A stretch of DNA of 64,000 nt from Planctomycetota bacterium (lineage in GTDB: Bacteria > Planctomycetota > Planctomycetia > Gemmatales > HRBIN36), in NCBI GenBank assembly GCA_014584395.1, contig JACTMY010000011.1:62001-126000 (forward strand), read 5' to 3'. Of this stretch, positions 45,041-53,654 are shown piece after piece (the stretch's first letter is position 1; each line of letters starts with the position of its first letter). The notes beneath the pieces are model-generated. The model searched no databases and was not told the DNA's origin. It worked only from the letters and a program-made list of their open reading frames with translations. Both the position numbers and the translations under genes were made by a program.

Positions 45041-45928
45041 TCACGTCCAGGCAAAGGTTCGTCCCGTCAACCTCTCATAGGCTTCGATGTACTTGGCGCG
45101 GGTTTGTCGCACGATGGCCTCGGGCAACTCCGGCGGCGGGCTGTTCTTGTCCCAGGGCGTCGCTTCCAGCCAGTCGCGGACAAATTGCTTGTCGAACGAT
45201 GGCGGACTTTGGCCGACCTGATACTGATCCCTTGGCCAAAAACGGGAACTGTCGGGGGTTAAGACTTCGTCGATGAGCAGCACTTCGCCCATGGGCGCTT
45301 TCCCCCATTCAAACTTGGTGTCGGCAATGATGATTCCCTTCGTTTCGGCGTAAGCCGCGGCGCGCGTGTAGAGGTCGAGTGTCCGATCACGAAGCAGTTC
45401 CGCCAGGGGAAAGCCCACGCGCTCGGCCATTTCATCGAAAGAGATATTGACGTCGTGCCCCGATTCTTCCTTGGTGGCGGGCGTGAAAATCGCTTCGGGC
45501 AATCGCTGCCCCTGCAGCAAGCCTGGAGGCAAGGGAATGCCGCAGACGGTGCGCGCATTGCGGTACTCCTTCCAGCCCGACCCGGCCAAGTAGCCTCGGG
45601 CCACGCATTCGATGGGCACCACGTCCGTCTTCCGCACCATCATGCTTCGCCCTTGTAGCACCTCGGCTTGCTCGGCAAAGGCAGGCCCCATCTCGCGGGG
45701 GTCCGTCCCCAGCAGATGATTGGCCACTTGCAAGTGCTCCAACCAGAACAGCGTCAGCCCCGTGAGCACGCGCCCCTTGTCGGGAATGGCCGTTGGCAAG
45801 ATCCAATCAAAAGCACTGATCCGATCGGTGGCGATGATGACCAACCGGTCTCCCAGGTCATAAATGTCGCGGACCTTGCCGCGGCGCATAGGATAGCCCG
45901 CGATCTGGGTTTGCCATAGGGGTTGCAT
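45041..45928 (-). CDS. purC: SAICAR synthetase
   Basis: Phosphoribosylaminoimidazole-succinocarboxamide synthase, 295 residues from the minus-strand ATG at 45928 (GGGAG eight bases upstream). It joins aspartate to CAIR in purine synthesis. Motifs: RRGKVRDIYDLGDRLVIIATDRISAFD near the start, VPIECVARGYLAGSGWKEY near 120, and IADTKFEWG followed by LIDEVLTPDSSRFWP. The length fits the longer eukaryote-like form rather than the roughly 240-residue enterobacterial one. Frame is open upstream to 46012, but those residues are not family-like. It is divergent from the aminotransferase gene. Confidence 0.95.
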   Translation of the reverse strand: MQPLWQTQIAGYPMRRGKVRDIYDLGDRLVIIATDRISAFDWILPTAIPDKGRVLTGLTLFWLEHLQVANHLLGTDPREMGPAFAEQAEVLQGRSMMVRKTDVVPIECVARGYLAGSGWKEYRNARTVCGIPLPPGLLQGQRLPEAIFTPATKEESGHDVNISFDEMAERVGFPLAELLRDRTLDLYTRAAAYAETKGIIIADTKFEWGKAPMGEVLLIDEVLTPDSSRFWPRDQYQVGQSPPSFDKQFVRDWLEATPWDKNSPPPELPEAIVRQTRAKYIEAYERLTGRTFAWT

Positions 45929-46056
45929 TCGAACGTCTCCCACCAGGGATGGCATATCCGTGAATTCACAGGCAACGGTCCTTCCATGGATTGCACGAAC
46001 CTCGAAGGCCATGCCGCTTTCTTCCTACAATGATATGAAACCCAAGGAGGTAGATC

Positions 46057-47202
46057 ATGTTCAAGGTTCGCCTGCTCACGCCGGGGCCGACCCCCGTTCC
46101 CGAGGAGACGCTGCTCGATTTAGCCCGACCTGTGCATTATCATCGCTCCGCCGAGGCCAAAAAGACCCTGAGCGAAGTTCTCCAAGGCTTGAAAGTCATT
46201 TTTCAGACACAATATGACGTGGTCCCCCTCACCTGCTCGGGCACCGGAGCTGTCGAAGCCGCCCAGGTGAACCTCGTCCCCGCAGGCAAGAAAGCCATCT
46301 GCGTGCATGCGGGCCGCTTTGGAGAGCGGTGGGTCAAAATTTGGCAGCAATTCGGCGTGGAAGTCATTTCCGTCGCTGCTCCCTGGGGACAGGCAGTTCA
46401 ACCCGATCAACTGCAACAGGCCATGAAGGCCCACCCAGACGTCCAGGCCGTCTTGGCCGTCCACAGCGAAACGAGCACCGGCGTCAAGCATGACATCGAA
46501 GCCATGGGCCGCTTGGTTGCCGCGACTGATGCAGTTTTCATCGTCGATGCCATTTCCTCCGCCGGGGCCATGGAATGCCGGACCGACGCCTGGCGAATCG
46601 ACCTTTTATGCACTGGTTCGCAGAAGGCCCTGATGGCGCCGCCCGGGTTGGCATTCGTCACGATCAGTCCCAAGGCCCTGGCCAAGATGGAAGCCCACCG
46701 CCAGCCACGGACTTACTACTTCGACCTCTGCCGCGCCAGGCAGAAAGCTCTCGAATCGGATACGCCCTTCACCCCCGCCCACACCTTAATCCGCGCCCTC
46801 AAGGTGAGTCTCGATCGGTTGTTGGCGGAGGGGATCGAAAACGTTTGGCGGCGGCATCGGCGCGTGGCGAACGCCACCCGTTCGGGATTGCAAGCCATGG
46901 GACTCACCAATTACGCCCATCCCCCCGCGGAAACGTTGACTACGGTGAACGTTCCCCAAGGCATCGATGGATCGCAACTGCTCAGCCGCCTCGAAAAGCA
47001 ATTCGGTCTGAAGGTGGCCGGGGGGCAGGATCAACTCAAAGGCAAAATCATCCGCCTGGCCCACATGGGATACATCGACTTTTTCGATATCCTCTCCGCC
47101 TTGGCCGGGCTGGAACATGTGCTCCGCGACATGGGGCATCGATGCGAGTGGGGGTGTGGACTGGCCGCGGCCCAGGAAAGTTTTACCCGATTCTCGGAAT
47201 GA
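46057..47202 (+). CDS. Class V aminotransferase (serine-pyruvate / alanine-glyoxylate family)
   Basis: 381-residue PLP enzyme. The Schiff-base Lys is in CTGSQKALMAPPG near residue 190, the cofactor Asp in FIVDAISSAG, and the start LLTPGPTPVPEE is the family hallmark. A perfect ribosome site AAGGAGG (46044-46050) lies six bases before the ATG. serA follows after 16 bases. That pairing, known in other bacteria and archaea lacking SerC, suggests this enzyme transaminates 3-phosphohydroxypyruvate to phosphoserine (inference); glyoxylate transamination is the alternative. Confidence 0.9.
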   Translation: MFKVRLLTPGPTPVPEETLLDLARPVHYHRSAEAKKTLSEVLQGLKVIFQTQYDVVPLTCSGTGAVEAAQVNLVPAGKKAICVHAGRFGERWVKIWQQFGVEVISVAAPWGQAVQPDQLQQAMKAHPDVQAVLAVHSETSTGVKHDIEAMGRLVAATDAVFIVDAISSAGAMECRTDAWRIDLLCTGSQKALMAPPGLAFVTISPKALAKMEAHRQPRTYYFDLCRARQKALESDTPFTPAHTLIRALKVSLDRLLAEGIENVWRRHRRVANATRSGLQAMGLTNYAHPPAETLTTVNVPQGIDGSQLLSRLEKQFGLKVAGGQDQLKGKIIRLAHMGYIDFFDILSALAGLEHVLRDMGHRCEWGCGLAAAQESFTRFSE

Positions 47203-47218
47203 CGTGGAAAGGACAACC

Positions 47219-48859
47219 GTGAGCAAGGAATCCAATGCAATGCCAAGCGTGTTGGTGGCGGATCCGCTCGATGACGAGGGTTTGGACCATCTGCGCCATG
47301 CGGGGCTGCGGGTTGATCTGCGAACGGGCCTGGCGGGCGAGGAACTCAAGCAGGCCATGCGGCAAGCCGATGGGATGATCGTCCGCAGTCAGACGCAGGT
47401 AACGGCGGCTTTGTTGGAAGAACCAGGTCAACTCAAGGCCATCGCCCGGGCCGGGGTGGGCGTGGACAACATCGACCTCCTGGCGGCTACTCGTCGGGGC
47501 ATCGTCGTGATGAACACCCCGAGCGGCAACACGCTGAGCACTTGTGAACACACCCTCGCCCTTCTCTTCGCCTTGGCTCGGCACATCCCCTCGGCGGTCA
47601 GCAGCCTGAAACAAGGCGCGTGGCAGAGACAAAAGTTTGTCGGTGCTCAACTGGCTGGAAAAACCCTCGGCATCATCGGTTTGGGCCGAATCGGACGCGA
47701 AGTCGCCAAGCGCGCCCTGGCCCTGGGCATGCGGGTGATCGGCTTCGATCCGATGTTGCCGCCGGAACGAGTGAAACAACTGGACATCGAACCGGCCATG
47801 GACGCGGCTCAAGTCCTTGCTGACTGCGACGTCCTCACCGTTCATACACCGCTGACGGAACAAACGCGGGGCCTGATCGGGCGGCGTGAACTGGCGCTGA
47901 TGCGGCCTGGTAGCTGGGTGATCAATTGTGCCCGCGGCGGCATCATTGACGAAGCGGCCCTGGTGGAAGCCCTGGAGCAAGGGCATGTGGGAGGCGCGGC
48001 CTTGGATGTCTTCGAGCAAGAACCCCTGCCCGCTGATCATCCGTTGCTCAAACGCCCCAACGTTCTGTGCACGCCCCATCTCGGCGCCTCGACCCATGAG
48101 GCGCAGCGCTCCGTGGCCCTGGAAGCCGCCGAGTGCATGATTCAATTTCTGCTCCATGGCCGCGTGCAAGGCGCGGTCAACATGGCCCCCCTGGACCGCT
48201 CCGAACTGCTGCGCGTGCGTCATGAACTGGACCTGGCCTACCGCCTCGGCCTGCTCGTCAGCGGCATGCAGGATTCCCCCTTGAGCCGCATTCAAATGAC
48301 TTACATCGGCGAAGCTGCCGAACGCAACCCGAATTGGCTGACCGCCAGCTTTTTGGTCGGGCTGCTTTCGACGCGACTCACTCAACCTGTGAATCTGGTC
48401 AACGCCGAATTACTGGCCAAGGAGCGCGGCATTCTGATCGAAGCCAAACAGTCCACCGCCCGCAGCGACTTCCGTACGCTCATCCGCGTCGAGGTCGAAA
48501 CCGAGCAGGTCCAGCACGTCGTCGCGGGAACCCTATTTGGGAAAAATTACGTTCGGCTCGTGCAGTGGGGGCCGTTCCAATTCGATGCCTACCTCGATGG
48601 CCATCTTTTACTGATGAACCATCAAGACATGCCCGGACTGATCGGTTTCATCGGCACCGTCCTCGGCAAGCATCAGGTCAACATCGCTCAGATGACCGTG
48701 GGCCGCGAACATCCAGGCGGGGAAGCCATCGCTGTGATGAATTTGGACAGCCCTCCGCCCAAGGACGCCATCCACGATATCGGTCTGCATCCGCACGTTC
48801 ATGGCGTCCGCTGGGTAGCCCTTCCCGCTCAAGGGGCCCTGCCCACTTGGCTGAGTTGA
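47219..48859 (+). CDS. serA: D-3-phosphoglycerate dehydrogenase
   Basis: 546 residues, the long type with an intervening domain and a C-terminal ACT domain. It oxidises 3-phosphoglycerate in the first step of serine synthesis. NAD motif GIIGLGRIGREV is near residue 150. Catalytic residues are Arg in NCARGGIIDE, Glu in FEQEPLP and His in PHLGAST. The intervening substrate domain spans about 320-465 and the ACT domain (MNHQDMPGLIGFIGTVLG) about 470-546, a probable serine-feedback site. GTG 47219 has AAAGGA seven bases upstream; ATG 47240 is an alternative. It forms an operon with the upstream aminotransferase. Confidence 0.95.
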   Translation: MSKESNAMPSVLVADPLDDEGLDHLRHAGLRVDLRTGLAGEELKQAMRQADGMIVRSQTQVTAALLEEPGQLKAIARAGVGVDNIDLLAATRRGIVVMNTPSGNTLSTCEHTLALLFALARHIPSAVSSLKQGAWQRQKFVGAQLAGKTLGIIGLGRIGREVAKRALALGMRVIGFDPMLPPERVKQLDIEPAMDAAQVLADCDVLTVHTPLTEQTRGLIGRRELALMRPGSWVINCARGGIIDEAALVEALEQGHVGGAALDVFEQEPLPADHPLLKRPNVLCTPHLGASTHEAQRSVALEAAECMIQFLLHGRVQGAVNMAPLDRSELLRVRHELDLAYRLGLLVSGMQDSPLSRIQMTYIGEAAERNPNWLTASFLVGLLSTRLTQPVNLVNAELLAKERGILIEAKQSTARSDFRTLIRVEVETEQVQHVVAGTLFGKNYVRLVQWGPFQFDAYLDGHLLLMNHQDMPGLIGFIGTVLGKHQVNIAQMTVGREHPGGEAIAVMNLDSPPPKDAIHDIGLHPHVHGVRWVALPAQGALPTWLS

Positions 48860-49030
48860 TGCGGGGGTGCGGTCTTGCCCTGGCATAAAGTCTTCCGCAG
48901 CGATTGTCAAAAAAGGCAAAAGAGGCAATACAGAGAAGGAGACACTACTTCAGATGGCCTTTTCAGCCAATCCTAAAGCTGATATATCCAGGTTTGGCTT
49001 GCTCAACTTGCAATGCGTGAGGGTAGCCTG

Positions 49031-49924
49031 ATGCAACGCTGCTGTATTTTGGTGGGGCTGGTTTCGTTTCTTTGCGCCTCCTTGGCGTCCGCCCAGGCAC
49101 CGACGGCCCCCACGCTGAATCCACCGACCAGCTCCGTGCAAGGTTCGGCCCCCGCCACGCCGCCGCCGTCTTCTGAGCATGCCAAGCGCCTTGATGAAAT
49201 CTTGCTGACCTGGGAAACCGAAGCCAAGTCGATGCAGAACGTTTACATGCACTTCATCGCCAAGAAGAAATACAACAACCTCGATGGCCGCGAGAAATAC
49301 TTCAACGGCGAAGCCAAGTTCATGCATTTGCCCGCCAACACGTTTGGCGCCAACATTCGGCTTTACGAATTCGACCCGGTCCAGAGGAAATACAAGCAGG
49401 ATCAATACGAACAATACATCCTGACCGGCGGCTTTCTCTACACCATCGACCCCGTGGCCAAGGAAATTATTTTTCAAACGCTCCCCCAGGCCGCCAACCG
49501 GGACCCGGCCGAGGGACCGATGCCCTTTTCCCTTTTCCTGATGCGGTCCGAGACCATTCGCAAACGCTTTCACCTCCAGGTGATCAAGATCGATCAGGCC
49601 CTGACCTACTTGGAAGTTCGACCCAAGTTTCAGGAAGACATGCAAGACTTCACCTATGCCCGCATCTGCATCATGAACCAGGGCCATCCGCAGATCGGCA
49701 AGGACATGCCGCGCGAATTGTATTGGATCGAGCCGAACAAGACGGAAGTGAAATGGGACATTCAGCAAATCGGCCGCAACGTCGGCGAGGACAAGGTCAA
49801 TCGCAACGACTTCGTGCCGCCCAAGACGCCCCCCGGTTGGAAGCTGCAGCAGTATCAGCCGACCGGCGCTGCCAAAGGCCCCGCTCCCACTGGCGGCACC
49901 CCCACTAGCCGCAAGCCGATGTAA
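49031..49924 (+). CDS. Planctomycete TIGR03009-type secreted protein (LolA-like)
   Basis: 297 residues from ATG 49031 (GAGGG eight bases upstream; an in-frame ATG at 49013 is less likely). A signal peptide (CCILVGLVSFLCASLASAQA) and a Pro/Thr-rich linker lead to a domain typical of the planctomycete family TIGR03009: YMHFIAKKKYNNLDGREKYF, FLYTIDPVAKEIIF, YLEVRPKFQEDM, and ELYWIEPNKTEVKWDI. The fold appears LolA/LolB-like, so lipid or lipoprotein handling in the periplasm is plausible. The tail is Pro/Gly/Thr-rich. No direct function is known. Confidence 0.85.
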   Translation: MQRCCILVGLVSFLCASLASAQAPTAPTLNPPTSSVQGSAPATPPPSSEHAKRLDEILLTWETEAKSMQNVYMHFIAKKKYNNLDGREKYFNGEAKFMHLPANTFGANIRLYEFDPVQRKYKQDQYEQYILTGGFLYTIDPVAKEIIFQTLPQAANRDPAEGPMPFSLFLMRSETIRKRFHLQVIKIDQALTYLEVRPKFQEDMQDFTYARICIMNQGHPQIGKDMPRELYWIEPNKTEVKWDIQQIGRNVGEDKVNRNDFVPPKTPPGWKLQQYQPTGAAKGPAPTGGTPTSRKPM

Positions 49925-50296
49925 AGATCGACCCCGGCATCCAAAATGACACATTTGGTCTAAACCAACACCAAGCACGGGCAGCTAAGCGACCACAGGT
50001 CCTGCTTGAGCTTGGTGCTTGGTCGCATGGATCAGCGTCTGACAATCAAGCAGTTTGTCAGGTGGATGGACCAACCGTCTTGAAACGCTCATATCATTCT
50101 CGTTGGCCGCTATTCGACGCAAGTCCCTACGTGTTATTGTCATGCGTCGATAGTGGAGCCCCATTGTGATCGTTTCACGGGAGGGGGGTCGGTGTGTGAA
50201 ACGCTCACGCTATTTCCTTACACAGCAAGCACTTAAGTGTGTTTTCTACAGCGCCGCGAACCTCAAGCGCTAGATTCTTCGCTGAGCCCGGTTGCG

Positions 50297-50375
50297 TCAG
50301 CTCCGGGAGATTTGCACTCGGGGCGCTAACGCAACACCGCTCACTCCACATCAGCGCTGGGAGATTTTCACTCAG
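50297..50375 (+). repeat. Pair of imperfect 25-base direct repeats
   Basis: Copies at 50297-50321 and 50351-50375, sharing TCAGC, GGGAGATTT and CACTC blocks, differ at four of 25 positions. The unit spacing is 54 bases. Only two copies are visible. Confidence 0.5.
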
Positions 50376-50528
50376 CACAGACGAATGAATCCTAGATTAC
50401 TCCTATCGCTTAATATTGCACTTCAAGGACCACGGGCGACAGCCCGATCGTCTTGCAAGAATACCGCGGCTTCATCCTAGATAGCGGGAGCTATGATTGG
50501 AATGGCCAGAACGGCCACAACAGTGTTT

Positions 50529-50561
50529 ATTTAGCCCCCCGTGATTCACGGGGGGCTAAAT
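50529..50561. repeat. Perfect 33-base palindrome (dispersed hairpin or bidirectional terminator)
   Basis: Arms ATTTAGCCCCCCGTGA and TCACGGGGGGCTAAAT around a single T. Both sides carry A/T ends, so it could terminate transcription in either direction. A degenerate half-copy (AATCACGGAGGGTAAA) follows at about 50573-50588. It resembles dispersed GC-hairpins of planctomycete genomes. Confidence 0.65.
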
Positions 50562-50795
50562 ATCAAGCGACGAATCACGGAGGGTAAAAATCAGTTTCAC
50601 GGCTTAGGCGAATACTAGGAACTGTGGTCAGGCCGGCCCCACAGTTGGAGGTCAGTGGATTTGGGCGCCCAGTGCAAGCGGGATGAGTGGTGAAACCGAG
50701 TATCGCAATGAAGGCGTGCCCAAACCGAATTTGGGCTCGAGGGGAAGTGGCACGACAAAGTAAGGGCATCCGCGGGCAAACACTTCTTGGGTTGG

Positions 50796-51551
50796 CTAAG
50801 CCTGCGGCGGGCTGGTCTTGGCGTTGCGGCGCCGGTGAAGCACCCAACCGCCCAGGAAGATGCCCGCGGCGGTGAGCGACACCGCTGGCTCCGGCACGGG
50901 GGTGAATTCGAAATCCGCGACCAATTCTCCCGTATTGTCCCCGTAGTGGCCGGGGAAACCCGTGAAGCTGAAGCCGTCGGCAAAGCCCAAATACAACCTC
51001 GTCGCCCCTGCGGGGACGAAGAAGGTCTGCACGGCGTTCGTGTCGTCCGTGCGGCCATCGCCGATGAAGAACATTTGATTCAGCAGCGGCGACAGCGTGA
51101 GGAAGTTTTCCGGGTCGCTGAAGCCCAGGCGGACGGGCGGCGTGCCGCCGGGCGAGCCTGCATTACTGTCGCGAAAAACCCCGACCAGGAACATGGTTCG
51201 ATTTGAATGGATCAGCCCCGAGACGTCGCGGAACGACTCCATGTTGGTGACACCGCCCGCTCCGGTGCCGCCGTCGGGCCCGTTGAGCGGATCGCTCACG
51301 GAACAGCGCACCAAACCCGTCACCGAGGAGAAAGTCAGTTTAACGGGATCGGGGATGGTGATGGCGGCGACGATGGGCGGAAGACCGCCCGTCCCACCCC
51401 CCGGGGCCGGGGCATCGTCAAAACCCGCCCCATAGATATTTGCCGCGGCACTGATCGTGACGCCGGTGTACGACTGCCCGTAAGCCACGCCGGCCCATCC
51501 CCAGAACATCCAAGCCACCGCGGCGCTGATCGGGATTAAACGCTTTATCAT
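50796..51551 (-). CDS. PEP-CTERM sorting-signal protein
   Basis: 251 residues: a signal peptide (LIPISAAVAWMFWGWAGVAYG), a Gly/Pro/Ser/Thr-rich beta-sandwich-like body, and a C-terminal PVPEP followed by a membrane segment and HRRRN, the PEP-CTERM signal cleaved by exosortase. Body motifs such as FVPAGATRLYLGFADGFSFTGFPGHYGDNTGEL occur in many planctomycete PEP-CTERM surface proteins. Probable exopolysaccharide-associated surface protein. No exosortase gene is in the window. Confidence 0.85.
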   Translation of the reverse strand: MIKRLIPISAAVAWMFWGWAGVAYGQSYTGVTISAAANIYGAGFDDAPAPGGGTGGLPPIVAAITIPDPVKLTFSSVTGLVRCSVSDPLNGPDGGTGAGGVTNMESFRDVSGLIHSNRTMFLVGVFRDSNAGSPGGTPPVRLGFSDPENFLTLSPLLNQMFFIGDGRTDDTNAVQTFFVPAGATRLYLGFADGFSFTGFPGHYGDNTGELVADFEFTPVPEPAVSLTAAGIFLGGWVLHRRRNAKTSPPQA

Positions 51552-51793
51552 GAACTCAACCTTGTTACGATATCCATGGTCTGATCAAGCACCGTCGGCC
51601 CCGGCCTCGCCCCCTGTGCGAGCCGCAAGCCAAGCTGTCCCATTCTCCTGTTCCAGACTGCTCCACGCAAGGGAGATTTTTGATTTGGAATGTTTTGCAA
51701 TAGTTGCGATTAGAGGTGATGAAAATCTGTGAAGCTTTTTCGCAGCTTTAAGAACCATCGCATTGCAGCAAGACAGGGATGAGCAGACGATGA

Positions 51794-53482
51794 TCATGGC
51801 GAATCGGCAAGTTGGCGACTTGCTTGACGCATGATCTCGTGCGCGATCTGATTAGGGTTGAACCCACGGGTCAATCGAACAAGTGGCTTTTGAAAATGTC
51901 GGCAAAAACGCTGAACATCACCGTAGGAGTGGCTTGCCCATCGAATGGCTAAGAGGACTGCTGCCACTTCGGGTCTGCCCACAAAAGGTTTGAAACCTTC
52001 GATGGATTCGTGAGGCCGCGTGGCGATCCAATGCAATTCTGATAATTTCAGAGCCGCGATCAATCGGCGGCGAGCGTGTGGACGTTCATCACCCCCTATC
52101 AAAATCAAGGATCGTCCCTTAAGCAACGCCGCGGCTTGCGCCACTTCCAGAGTCGAGGTGGATAGGTCATCTTCTTCCCAATCCCTTTCCGTGCCAGGTG
52201 CAGAGGAAACAAACACGTCAAGAGCATCTATAACTCTTGAAAAGCCGTCGGGCGGATCATCCATGCTCGGGATCTGATGATAAACGGGCAAAAAATAATC
52301 ACGAAACTCCACATGGCTAGGCGGGACGCCATTTATGATTAGTTGATTGACCAAGTCGGCTATCCGCTGCCATTCGTCTTCAGGAATAGCTTCGCCAACT
52401 TGGCGGCTGGTCAGTTTGTGTCGAATATTTTTCCAGATTTTCCTGTTCGTTTTGTCGCGACCATCGAGCACTTTCTGCCCTTGAAGAAAATCGCGCAATC
52501 GTTGGATGCGCTGACGCCATGTCAAAGGATCGGCTGGTTCTTCAGCTCGCATGTGGCGTGCTAAATAAATTTTGAATTCGCGCGTCTTCAGTCTCAGCCA
52601 TTCATAAATAGCCAATTGGTCTTCTTCGATTTCGTGGTTTAATTTTAAGCACGCGACGCGCAAGGCGGATTGGGACTCCGCGACTACTTGAAAATATTCT
52701 CTTAACGATTCAGTTGACATACGCTCCCATGGAAGAATCGCGGCAGCGTCCAATACTTCAGCCATACATTCGAAGTTACTTGCAAGATTGTCGACGTTTT
52801 CATCGGCGACTTCAGGTGGAAGATGCAAATGCAACATCCATAAGAAACAGGGTTGAACTTCTTGAACTCGTTTCAGTAAATCGCGGCGAAGCTCCAGAGC
52901 TTCCTCGTCTGAAATGTTCCCTCGATGCTTTTTCAACACCCATTGTGCAGCTTCCGATTTCAAACGGCAGCGTGTAGCCACGGCTTGGAAATCCAGGGAG
53001 GCTGGAATTGACTCGAGGGGCAGCAATTTAGGGTCGAAAGTAACAGTGGAGGTTTTGGGTCCGTTCTTTTTTGGCTGGCCCAAAGTTAATTCAGGTAACG
53101 CTTCTCGACTTGGCTCCTGAGTTCGAATCGCAGTGATGGCACTTTGATCTGACTCTTGTAAAACTTCTTTTTCTTGTGGCGGCAGCGATTCATTGTCGAC
53201 TGGCAGGTCACTCCGCACTAGTAGAGTGGCCAAGGTCTGCAATTCGTCCCGTATCTGCTGGTCTGAAAGCAGTTTTTTCAACGCTAGTCCTACAATTCGC
53301 CTAAGAGTTCGGGCTAAGTCGTCCGTCATGGTAAAATCCCAAAAAATGCCGTTGCCAAAGTGTTGTGGAGCTGTTCTCAATAGTTGAAGTACGGCTTGCT
53401 CAAGTTGATGAGGAGAAAAAGAGAAAGGTTGCGGTTCTTGAATCTTGACTTTCCTCATCGTTTCTTGCGGATTGCCTCGCAA
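51794..53482 (-). CDS. Large protein of unknown function with C-terminal DUF2325-like domain
   Basis: 562 residues, no signal peptide or membrane segment. The first 440 residues are helical and charged and I recognise no family. The last 110 (SLILIGGDERPHARRRL, ELHWIATRPHE, VLLAIRWASHSYGDVQRFC, PLVRLTRGFNPNQIAHEI) resemble DUF2325, a small Rossmann-like domain whose Asp/His-Ser motifs suggest nucleotide or ligand binding. The DNA is visibly less GC-rich than the neighbours, with more A/T at third positions, which hints at transfer. No companion gene is obvious. The start at 53482 may be an internal choice; ATG 53458 is an alternative. Confidence 0.75.
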   Translation of the reverse strand: MRGNPQETMRKVKIQEPQPFSFSPHQLEQAVLQLLRTAPQHFGNGIFWDFTMTDDLARTLRRIVGLALKKLLSDQQIRDELQTLATLLVRSDLPVDNESLPPQEKEVLQESDQSAITAIRTQEPSREALPELTLGQPKKNGPKTSTVTFDPKLLPLESIPASLDFQAVATRCRLKSEAAQWVLKKHRGNISDEEALELRRDLLKRVQEVQPCFLWMLHLHLPPEVADENVDNLASNFECMAEVLDAAAILPWERMSTESLREYFQVVAESQSALRVACLKLNHEIEEDQLAIYEWLRLKTREFKIYLARHMRAEEPADPLTWRQRIQRLRDFLQGQKVLDGRDKTNRKIWKNIRHKLTSRQVGEAIPEDEWQRIADLVNQLIINGVPPSHVEFRDYFLPVYHQIPSMDDPPDGFSRVIDALDVFVSSAPGTERDWEEDDLSTSTLEVAQAAALLKGRSLILIGGDERPHARRRLIAALKLSELHWIATRPHESIEGFKPFVGRPEVAAVLLAIRWASHSYGDVQRFCRHFQKPLVRLTRGFNPNQIAHEIMRQASRQLADSP

Positions 53483-53654
53483 TCAAAACTTCTCAAGCCA
53501 AATGCCGAACTTCAGTGATCGGGCCAATCGACCGAGAGCTTATGCAATGATCTGCTTATCGTCCCCTTGGCATTTGGCCTTGTTTGTCAAATAACCTTCG
53601 GTTGATCAATATGCAATGAGCGATGGCTTTCCAGCCATCTCTTGGTCGCCGGGC

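Larger units (their letters stand above)
49925..50795. other. Long non-coding stretch with repeats
   Basis: About 870 bases without a supported gene. It has lower coding character and more AT than its flanks. It contains a pair of 25-base direct repeats (50297-50375), a perfect 33-base palindrome (50529-50561), and a looser hairpin CACCAAGC/GCTTGGTG soon after the upstream stop. Short frames (up to 90 codons) show no ribosome site or family resemblance. It may be a decayed gene or a small mobile-element remnant, unproven. Confidence 0.5.

Noticed and set aside
47183-48385. 400-codon minus-strand frame opposite serA
   Set aside because: Antisense shadow of a firmly identified gene in GC-rich DNA; composition is Gln/His/Arg-rich and no ribosome site is present.
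48950-49978. 342-codon minus-strand frame opposite the TIGR03009 gene
   Set aside because: Shadow; the plus strand has a signal peptide and family motifs.
50575-50847. Short minus-strand frame (90 codons) beside the palindrome
   Set aside because: No ribosome site, no recognisable domain, and it overlaps the repeat tail and the PEP-CTERM gene end.
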